DNA of 6,024 bases from positions 1 to 6,024 of the forward strand of contig JAICVC010000126.1 of NCBI GenBank assembly GCA_025935515.1, in the 5' to 3' direction. Of this stretch, positions 1 to 4,562 are shown piece by piece; positions within the stretch are counted from its first letter, which is position 1, and every line of letters starts with the position of its first letter. This stretch comes from Sphingomonas sp. Lineage in GTDB: Bacteria > Pseudomonadota > Alphaproteobacteria > Sphingomonadales > Sphingomonadaceae. A model generated the notes under the pieces. The model saw nothing but the letters and a program-made list of their open reading frames with translations, searched no databases and was not told the DNA's origin. The position numbers and the translations under genes are program-made.

Positions 1-27
1 CGCATGCTTGGCGCCACCGCGCTTTCT

Positions 28-519
28 TCAGCGTGAACCGCCGTCCAAGTGCCGCCTGACGTCTGCAGCGACCGCCGGCGTCACGAACTTATCGATCGAC
101 CCACCGAAGCGCGCGATTTCCTTCACCAGCTTCGAGGCGATCGGCTGCAGCGAGACGTCGGCCATCAGGAAGACCGTCTCGATATCGTCATTGAGCTGCT
201 GGTTCATGCCGGCCATCTGAAACTCATATTCGAAGTCGGCGACCGCCCGCAGCCCACGCAGGATCGCGGTGGCACCCTGCTGTTCCGCGAAATCCATGAG
301 CAGCGAACCGAACTCGACCACGTCGATATTGCCCGGAATGTCCTCCACCTCGCGACGGACCATCGCCAGCCGCTCCGCGACGGTGAACATCGGCTCCTTG
401 GACGGATTGGTGGTGACTCCGATCACCAGCTTGTCGACCAGGTGCGCGCCGCGCCGGATGATATCGAGATGCCCAAGCGTGATTGGGTCGAACGTGCCCG
501 GATAGACTGCGACCTTCAT
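28..519 (-). CDS. coaD: Phosphopantetheine adenylyltransferase (CoaD)
   Basis: Cytoplasmic enzyme of coenzyme A synthesis. It transfers AMP from ATP to 4'-phosphopantetheine to give dephospho-CoA and pyrophosphate. The 163-residue product has the usual bacterial CoaD length and the full nucleotidyltransferase signature: YPGTFDPITLGH at residues 6-17 (T10 and the HxGH-type TLGH with H17), NPSKEPMF at 38-45 (substrate-binding lysine K41), and RGLRAVADFEYEFQMAGMN at 88-106. The C-terminal ATP-loop segment reads PIASKLVKEIARFGG where E. coli has an ISSSLVKEVA-type sequence, a minor variation. The ATG start is supported by a strong Shine-Dalgarno (AAGGGGGA, about 523-530 on the complement) 3-4 nt upstream, overlapping the ispA stop. 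It is probably the last or near-last gene of the xseB-ispA-coaD unit. After its stop, 27 nt remain, with a possible minus-strand ATG at 5-3 that could open another gene outside the window. Confidence 0.97.
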   Translation of the reverse strand: MKVAVYPGTFDPITLGHLDIIRRGAHLVDKLVIGVTTNPSKEPMFTVAERLAMVRREVEDIPGNIDVVEFGSLLMDFAEQQGATAILRGLRAVADFEYEFQMAGMNQQLNDDIETVFLMADVSLQPIASKLVKEIARFGGSIDKFVTPAVAADVRRHLDGGSR

Positions 520-528
520 GCGTCCCCC

Positions 529-1443
529 TTAATGGTCCCGCTCGATGGCGAAGCGCGCGATTGCACGCAACAGGTCTGCTTCGCGGCCGTGCCCCGACAG
601 ATGCTCGACCGCCTGGCTTACGAGGAATCCGGCCTGCTGGCGGGCTCGCTCCTCCCCCAGCAGCGATACGAAGGTCGCCTTGCCGGCGTTCGCGTCCCTG
701 CCGGTCGGCTTGCCGGCAGCGGCCTCGTCGCCGCTATAGTCGATCAGGTCGTCGGCGATCTGGAACGCCAGCCCGATGTTGCGCGCGTATCCGCGATACG
801 GAGTCCGCGCCTCGACCGGCATTTTGTTCATGATGCAGGCCGCCTCGACCGAATATTCGATCAACGCACCGGTCTTCAGCTGCTGAAGCCGGGTGATGGC
901 CGGCAAATCGAGCTCCTGTCCTTCCGCGGCGAGGTCCATCATCTGGCCGCCGGCCATCCCCGCGGGCCCCGCGGCGCGCGCCAGCTCGATCACAAGATCC
1001 GATCGCACCCACGGGTCTTCGTGCGTCGCCGGATCGGCAAGGATTTCGAACGCCAGGGCATGGAGGCTGTCGCCCGCCAGGACTGCCGCGGCCTCGTCGA
1101 ACGCCTTGTGGACGGTCGACTTGCCGCGCCGCAGATCGGCGTCGTCCATGCAGGGCAAATCATCGTGAATCAGCGAATAGACATGGATCGCCTCGATCGC
1201 GCAACCGACCCGAAGCGCGCGGCCGCGGTCGATCGCGAACAGCCGCGAGGCGGCGATCGTGAGCAATGGACGAAGCCGCTTGCCGCCGCCGAGGGCGGCA
1301 TGACTCATCGCTTCGTAGAGGCGCTGGCGGCCGTCGCCGGTCGGTGTGAGCAGCTGTGCAAAAAAGCGGTCGACGTCGGTCCGGACACGCGCCGCCTCGG
1401 CGTTCAGCTCCTGCGAGAGGCGGTCGACGGTTTCAACCGGCAT
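529..1443 (-). CDS. ispA: Farnesyl diphosphate synthase / short-chain polyprenyl synthetase (IspA)
   Basis: Class I (E)-prenyltransferase that condenses isopentenyl diphosphate with allylic diphosphates, giving precursors for quinones, undecaprenyl phosphate and, where present, carotenoids or hopanoids. The 304-residue length fits bacterial FPP synthases. Visible motifs: GGGKRLRP at 52-59 (IPP binding), first Asp-rich motif DDLPCMD at 94-100 (type II DDx4D spacing), RRGK at 105-108, GGQMMD at 165-170, KTG at 190-192, FQIADDLID at 227-235 (second Asp-rich motif) and the loop GKPTGRDANAGKAT at 244-257. Tyr89 lies five residues before the first Asp-rich motif, as in E. coli IspA, which favours a short-chain (C10-C15) product. 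Geranylgeranyl production cannot be excluded from sequence alone. The start overlaps the end of xseB by 11 bp, so translation is probably coupled. No strong Shine-Dalgarno is seen. The stop is 9 nt before coaD. Confidence 0.95.
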   Translation of the reverse strand: MPVETVDRLSQELNAEAARVRTDVDRFFAQLLTPTGDGRQRLYEAMSHAALGGGKRLRPLLTIAASRLFAIDRGRALRVGCAIEAIHVYSLIHDDLPCMDDADLRRGKSTVHKAFDEAAAVLAGDSLHALAFEILADPATHEDPWVRSDLVIELARAAGPAGMAGGQMMDLAAEGQELDLPAITRLQQLKTGALIEYSVEAACIMNKMPVEARTPYRGYARNIGLAFQIADDLIDYSGDEAAAGKPTGRDANAGKATFVSLLGEERARQQAGFLVSQAVEHLSGHGREADLLRAIARFAIERDH

Positions 1444-1684
1444 CGAACGGCTTGAGCCCCGCCGGCTTGCCGTCGCTGCCGAAGGCGATCTGCTCGATCC
1501 GCGCCTGTGCGTCCTTGAGCCGCGCCTCGCAATGGCGCTTCAGCCGGTCGCCCTCCTGGTAGAGCTCGATCGACCGGTCGAGCGGAGCCTCTCCCTTCTC
1601 GAGCGTGCGCACGATTTCTTCGAGGCGTTGAAGCGCCGCTTCGAAGCTCAACTGGCTGACGTCGGTTTCGCCGTTGGTGGCCAT
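1433..1684 (-). CDS. xseB: Exodeoxyribonuclease VII small subunit (XseB)
   Basis: Small subunit of exonuclease VII, which with several copies per XseA large subunit degrades single-stranded DNA into acid-soluble oligonucleotides. The 83-residue product matches the family in length and pattern: LSFEAALQRLEEIVRTLEKGEAPLDRSIELYQEGDRLKRHCEARLKDAQARIEQI spans about residues 12-66, with the conserved SFE, LE.IV..LE.GE..L..S..LY..G and C...L..A..RI elements forming two helices. The tail after residue 66 is short and unstructured. It sits 44 nt downstream of trcR and overlaps ispA by 11 bp, the common xseB-ispA pairing. No good Shine-Dalgarno lies at normal distance: the nearest GGAG is about 15 nt upstream of the ATG. 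The large subunit xseA is not in the window. Confidence 0.95.
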   Translation of the reverse strand: MATNGETDVSQLSFEAALQRLEEIVRTLEKGEAPLDRSIELYQEGDRLKRHCEARLKDAQARIEQIAFGSDGKPAGLKPFDAG

Positions 1685-1728
1685 CGCGGGCTTTGTGGTC
1701 TCCGCGCCGGTTCAAATCAAGCGAGCGG

Positions 1729-2433
1729 CTATTCGACCGGCGTGTTCTTGAACGGGTCGCGGATACCCGGGACGATCTCGTCGCGAAGCGCTTCGTCGCC
1801 GGCCTCGGCAAGCGCCGCTTCCGCCTCGCGCGCGTGGCGCTCGCGCTCGTGCCGCAATTCTTCGATCAGGGCTTCGCGGTCGCTGTCGAAACGGGTGTCG
1901 GTCGGCGCCTGGATTCCGGCGGCCTTGGCCGCCTTGGCGACCGCCGCGTCGAGCTCGCGCTGGCTCGTCAGGCCGAGCGTCACCGGATCCTTCGGCGTGA
2001 TGTTCGCCATGTTCCAGTGGGTCCGCTCGCGGATCGCGGCAATCGTCGTGCGGGTAGTCCCGATCAGCTTGCTGATCTGGCCATCGGTGACCTCCGGATG
2101 ATTCTTGATGATCCAGTAAATCCCGTCGGGCTTGTCCTGCCGCTTGGAGACGGGCGTGTAGCGCGGGCCCCGGGTGCGGCGCACCGCTTCGGGCGCCTTG
2201 TGCATCTGCAGCGTATATTCGGGATCCTTCTGACCCTTCTCGATCTCCTCGTGGGTCAGCTCGCCGGCGCGGATCGGGTCGCGTCCGGTCAGCTTGGTCG
2301 CGGCGGTATCGTCCGCGATCGCCTGCACCTCGAGGATGTGGAGACCGCAGAATTCGGCGATCTGGTCGAAAGTCAGCGAGCTGTTGTCGACGAGCCAGGC
2401 GGCGGTCGCGTGGGGCATCAGGGGCTGGGCCAC
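1729..2433 (-). CDS. trcR: DUF1013 family protein, TrcR-type cell cycle transcriptional regulator
   Basis: Member of the DUF1013 family, conserved in Alphaproteobacteria and named in current annotation as cell cycle transcriptional regulator TrcR (name from memory, not checked). I chose the GTG at 2433, giving 234 residues. It has GGAG at 2441-2444 with a 7-nt spacer, and the product then begins with the family-like AQPLMPHATAAWLVDN. Upstream in-frame codons run through a hairpin and are not family-like. Two helix-turn-helix-like segments are visible: about 20-39 (LTFDQIAEFCGLHILEVQAI) and 115-137 (VTDGQISKLIGTTRTTIAAIRER), joined by the conserved stretch RRTRGPRYTPVSKRQDKPDG around 85-104. 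The tail 183-213 is rich in Glu, Arg and Ala and may be a coiled coil. This suggests a cytoplasmic DNA- or RNA polymerase-binding regulator; targets cannot be read from the sequence. It lies 44 nt upstream of xseB and probably leads the xseB-ispA-coaD unit. Confidence 0.88.
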   Translation of the reverse strand: MAQPLMPHATAAWLVDNSSLTFDQIAEFCGLHILEVQAIADDTAATKLTGRDPIRAGELTHEEIEKGQKDPEYTLQMHKAPEAVRRTRGPRYTPVSKRQDKPDGIYWIIKNHPEVTDGQISKLIGTTRTTIAAIRERTHWNMANITPKDPVTLGLTSQRELDAAVAKAAKAAGIQAPTDTRFDSDREALIEELRHERERHAREAEAALAEAGDEALRDEIVPGIRDPFKNTPVE

Positions 2434-2451
2434 TGGCAATCTCCGGGCTTT

Positions 2452-2485
2452 AGAAATGAATAGGGCCGCCCCTTGCGGAGCGGCC
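2452..2485 (-). terminator. Hairpin with U-rich tail, likely Rho-independent terminator after the GST gene
   Basis: On the complement, GGCCGCTCC pairs with GGGGCGGCC (2464-2485) as a 9-bp stem with one G-U pair and a GCAA (GNRA-type) tetraloop. It is followed by CTATTCATTTCT at 2463-2452, a moderately U-rich tail. It begins about 48 nt after the GST stop, so it plausibly ends the quinone oxidoreductase-GST transcript. Because it also lies 30 nt before the trcR start and downstream of a possible trcR promoter, it could instead act as a leader hairpin or attenuator. The tail is interrupted by C and A, so termination efficiency is uncertain. Confidence 0.6.
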
Positions 2486-2498
2486 GGCTTGGCGTGCG

Positions 2499-2526
2499 AT
2501 GTAGCCTTCGACTGGTTCCGGGGCAA
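2499..2526 (-). promoter_or_regulatory. Weak sigma70-like promoter candidate for trcR-xseB-ispA-coaD
   Basis: Within the 100-nt gap between gst and trcR the complement carries TTGCCC (2526-2521), a 16-nt spacer and CTACAT (2504-2499). The match to TTGACA/TATAAT is partial, so this is a suggestion only. Transcription would start near 2492, placing the hairpin at 2464-2485 and the GGAG at 2441-2444 in the trcR leader. Confidence 0.22.
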
Positions 2527-2533
2527 GGGCGGT

Positions 2534-3154
2534 CTAGGTCTCGATCGCCAAGAAACGCGGATGGCCCTTCATCCGCTCGATCCAGCCAATCACATTGGGG
2601 TAGCGCTGCAGGTCGAAGTCGGCCTCGCCGGCGACATGCGTGTAAGCGAACAGGCAGATGTCCGCGAGACTGGCCGCATCGCGTACGAACCACTGGCTGC
2701 CGGCTAGATGGTCGTCCATCAACTGCAACGCGGCATTGCCGGCGGTCCGCTTGCCGGGCATCTGGGGCCGCTGCAGGTCGGAGAGATTGTCGACCCCGAC
2801 CCAGCGCATCCAGAAGCGAAGCGTCGCGATGTTCGGCTCATGATTATATTGCTCCCAGAACATCCAGCGCAACATGTCGGCGTGGTCGAACGGGTCGGTC
2901 GGGATCAGGCTCGACCCTTCGGCCACGAAATAACAGGCCGCATTGCTTTCCGGAATGAAGCGGTCGCCGACCTGGAGCACCGGGATTCGGCCGTTGGCAT
3001 TCACCTTGGCGAGGAACTCGGGCGTCCGCGTCTCGCCCGTCATGATGTCATATTCGCGCCGCTCGAGCCGAACGCCGGCGATCGCCGCGGTCAACCGCAC
3101 CTTGTAGCAATTGCCCGAGGCGGCATATTCGTGGAGCAGCAGCCGTTCCGTCAT
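2534..3154 (-). CDS. Glutathione S-transferase family protein
   Basis: Soluble 206-residue glutathione S-transferase with an N-terminal thioredoxin-like domain (about 1-80) and a C-terminal all-helical domain (about 90-200). Visible landmarks: SGNCYKVRL at 13-21 at the start of helix 1, the cis-proline turn in GRIPVL (P58), the glutathione-contacting ES pair at 69-70 in PESNAACYF, and the helical N-capping box SLAD at 162-165. Substrate cannot be deduced. Cys16 or Ser13 could contact glutathione, and assignment to a GST class is open. Of two close in-frame ATGs, the one at 3154 is preferred because GGGGA at 3161-3165 is 6 nt upstream of it, but directly abuts the ATG at 3160. The gene follows the quinone oxidoreductase by 19 nt on the same strand, so the pair is probably cotranscribed and concerned with electrophile or quinone detoxification (inference). 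Confidence 0.92.
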   Translation of the reverse strand: MTERLLLHEYAASGNCYKVRLTAAIAGVRLERREYDIMTGETRTPEFLAKVNANGRIPVLQVGDRFIPESNAACYFVAEGSSLIPTDPFDHADMLRWMFWEQYNHEPNIATLRFWMRWVGVDNLSDLQRPQMPGKRTAGNAALQLMDDHLAGSQWFVRDAASLADICLFAYTHVAGEADFDLQRYPNVIGWIERMKGHPRFLAIET

Positions 3155-3173
3155 CGACATTCCCCGTCCGGAC

Positions 3174-4166
3174 TCAGCTGCGGACCTCGAGCACGATCTT
3201 GCCGACATGCTCGCCCGATTCCATCCGCTCGTGCGCCGCGGCGGCCTCGGCGAGCGGGAAGATCATGTCGATCACCGGTCTTAGCCGGCCGCCTTCGACA
3301 TAGGGCCAAACGGTCTTTGCGATCTCGTCCGCAACCATGGCTTTGAACTCGATCGGCCGCGGACGGAGCGTCGATCCGGTCAGCGTGAGCCGCCGCCGCA
3401 TGATGTCGAAGATCGGAATCTCCGCATTCGCGCCGCGCTGGACGGCGATCGAGACGTGCCGCCCTTCCTCCGCCAGGCAAGCGAGGTTGCGCGGCACATA
3501 ATCGCCACCAACCATGTCGATGATGACATTGACTCCGGTGCGTCCAGTCACTCGGTGCACCTCCTCGACGAAGTCCTGCTCGCGATAATTGATCGCGGCG
3601 TCGGCGCCGAGCTCCACCGCCCGCGCGCACTTCGCATCGCTTCCGCAGGTGACGATGATCTTCAGACCGAACAGCTGGGCAAGGGCAATCGCCATCGTGC
3701 CGATGCCGCTGGTGCCGCCGTGAACCAGAACAACATCGCCATCAGCGGCGAAGCCGCGCTCGAACAGGTTGACCCAGACGGTGAACAGGGTCTCGGGCAT
3801 CGCCGCGGCCTCGACCAGGGACAGGCCCTTAGGAACGGTCAGGCAGGTGCCGGCCGGCGCGACGCAATATTCGGCGTAACCGCCGCCCGCGACCAGCGCA
3901 CAGACCTTCTGCCGCATCAGCTGTTCGGCGCCCGCCCCGGCGCCGACGACTTCGCCGGCGATCTCCAGTCCCAGCACATCCGGAGCATTGGGCGGCGGCG
4001 GATGAAGCCCCTTGCGCTGAAGGACATCGGGACGGTTGACCCCGGCCGCGGCCACCTTGACCAGGACCTCGGCCTGCGCCGGCTGGGGAACAGGTCGCTC
4101 AACGATTGCAAGACCGCCGGCACCGTCGGCGACCGCCGCTTGCATCGAAGGCGGAAGGCTGGTCAC
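3174..4166 (-). CDS. NAD(P)H:quinone oxidoreductase, zinc-free MDR family (PIG3/QOR-like)
   Basis: Medium-chain dehydrogenase/reductase of the quinone reductase (zeta-crystallin/PIG3) branch, expected to reduce quinones or enones with NADPH in the cytoplasm. From the GTG at 4166 it is 330 residues, a normal family length. In that numbering the GroES-like domain carries AAAGVNRPDVLQRKG (about 39-53) and GLEIAGEVVGAG (66-77). The nucleotide-binding domain carries the glycine-rich loop VLVHGGTSGIG (146-156), and VALGADAAINY-type sequence (VELGADAAINY) follows. The zinc-binding cysteine cluster of alcohol dehydrogenases is absent. The usual GDxV preceding CALVAGGGYAEY is replaced by RQKV. Start choice is uncertain: GTG 4166 gives a family-like TSLPPSMQAA opening and coincides with the predicted transcription start, while ATG 4145 gives 323 residues. 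Neither has a Shine-Dalgarno. Codons further upstream run into the divergent neighbour and are not family-like. Confidence 0.9.
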   Translation of the reverse strand: MTSLPPSMQAAVADGAGGLAIVERPVPQPAQAEVLVKVAAAGVNRPDVLQRKGLHPPPPNAPDVLGLEIAGEVVGAGAGAEQLMRQKVCALVAGGGYAEYCVAPAGTCLTVPKGLSLVEAAAMPETLFTVWVNLFERGFAADGDVVLVHGGTSGIGTMAIALAQLFGLKIIVTCGSDAKCARAVELGADAAINYREQDFVEEVHRVTGRTGVNVIIDMVGGDYVPRNLACLAEEGRHVSIAVQRGANAEIPIFDIMRRRLTLTGSTLRPRPIEFKAMVADEIAKTVWPYVEGGRLRPVIDMIFPLAEAAAAHERMESGEHVGKIVLEVRS

Positions 4167-4173
4167 TGGCGGG

Positions 4174-4206
4174 CTTATTGACTTGGGGGGCTTACCGGTC
4201 AACGAT
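4174..4206. promoter_or_regulatory. Fully overlapping divergent promoters for the quinone oxidoreductase and DUF1192 genes
   Basis: Plus strand: TTGACT (4178-4183), 17-nt spacer, AACGAT (4201-4206). Minus strand: TTGACC (4202-4197), 17-nt spacer, AATAAG (4179-4174). Each -35 lies over or next to the -10 of the other, and all elements are symmetric about position 4190. Seven nucleotides after each -10 comes a GTG start codon (4214 on plus, 4166 on minus), so both transcripts may be leaderless or nearly so. The two -35 boxes match TTGACA well, but the plus -10 is weak (3 of 6). RNA polymerase could not occupy both at once. This is predicted from sequence only. Confidence 0.45.
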
Positions 4207-4213
4207 TCGGCTC

Positions 4214-4414
4214 GTGGATCTGGAAGACCTCTTCCCGAGCAAGCCCGGCGACCCGCTCGTCGAGCGTGCCAGGCAGGACCTCGACCCGATGTCGATCGAG
4301 GAGCTGCAGGCACGCATCGCGGCCCTGAAAGCCGAGATCGCCCGTGTCGAAACCCACATGCAGCGCGCCCAAACGCACCGCTCCGCGGCTGAAGAATTGT
4401 TCAAGAAGCCATGA
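4214..4414 (+). CDS. DUF1192 family small protein
   Basis: A 66-residue protein of the alphaproteobacterial DUF1192 family, function unknown. From the GTG it reads V(M)DLEDLFPSKPGDPLVERARQDLDPMSIEELQARIAAL and so on, with the family's DLEDL.P.KPGDPL opening, the RQDLDP(M/L)S.EEL centre and a Glu/Arg/Ala-rich helix at about 28-55 that probably forms a short coiled coil, ending in AEELFKKP. The in-frame open stretch upstream of 4214 runs into the divergent gene and is not family-like, so the GTG is chosen although it has no Shine-Dalgarno. The predicted promoter places the transcript start at this codon. It is followed by 148 nt before clpA on the same strand, and read-through into clpA is possible because no terminator with a U-tract is seen. 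Confidence 0.85.
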   Translation: MDLEDLFPSKPGDPLVERARQDLDPMSIEELQARIAALKAEIARVETHMQRAQTHRSAAEELFKKP

Positions 4415-4562
4415 CCGGCCAGAGCGTTCAGCGACCGACAATCTCGCCAAGCGATAATCTGTTGAAAAGCGGGGACGCAGGACTTGATTGCCGCGTCGCA
4501 GCGTATGACATTCTTTGTAAAGCCCGCGGGCTCCCTCCGCGGGTGCGGGAGTAACAACCTAA
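4415..4562 (+). promoter_or_regulatory. clpA leader with GC hairpin and ribosome binding site
   Basis: The 148 nt between the DUF1192 stop and the clpA start hold no recognised gene. GGGAG at 4547-4551 is the likely clpA ribosome binding site, with an 11-nt, slightly long, spacer. Just before it is a 7-bp GC hairpin: CCCGCGG at 4523-4529 pairs with CCGCGGG at 4537-4543. It is not followed by a T-run, so it does not look like a terminator. CTCCC at 4531-4535 could alternatively pair with the GGGAG and hide it. A clpA promoter is expected if clpA is not read from the DUF1192 promoter. GATAAT (4453-4458) and TTGATT (4484-4489) are isolated box-like sequences without a well-spaced partner, so no promoter is called. 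A 47-codon reading frame (4411-4554) crosses the region but is doubtful. Confidence 0.4.

Noticed and set aside
1..27. Possible start of a further minus-strand gene at the left edge (ATG at 5-3)
   Set aside because: Only two codons' worth of sequence is present and there is no clear Shine-Dalgarno, so no feature can be supported.
49..1455. A 468-codon plus-strand open frame opposite coaD and ispA
   Set aside because: It runs antisense through two complete, clearly recognisable enzymes. Long antisense frames are expected in GC-rich coding DNA, and its Arg/Asp/Gly/Leu-rich product resembles no family I know.
1693..2463. A 256-codon plus-strand frame opposite trcR (and the similar frames at 1346-2101 and 3456-4181)
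   Set aside because: These are mirror frames of well-supported minus-strand genes, with low-complexity Arg/Gly/Leu/Val-rich translations and no domain signature.
2434..2526. Longer trcR form starting at ATG 2526
   Set aside because: The extra 31 residues run through the hairpin, are not family-like, and the GTG at 2433 has a well-placed GGAG.
3155..3208. Longer GST form starting at ATG 3208
   Set aside because: It would overlap the end of the oxidoreductase gene and add an Arg/Ser-rich stretch before the normal GST N-terminus. GGGGA correctly positions the ATG at 3154.
4167..4313. Oxidoreductase extended upstream to ATG 4313
   Set aside because: The extension lies antisense to the DUF1192 gene and has a low-complexity Arg/Ala/Pro/Gly composition. 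MDR proteins of this branch begin close to the TSLPPSMQAA stretch.
4523..4543. GC hairpin before clpA as a Rho-independent terminator
   Set aside because: No T-run follows it on the plus strand and it lies 4 nt before the ribosome binding site, so a leader structure is more likely.
4192..4557. Minus-strand frames opposite DUF1192 and the clpA leader, and others opposite clpA
   Set aside because: They are antisense to DUF1192 and ClpA, which match their families along their visible length, and the products show no recognisable motif.
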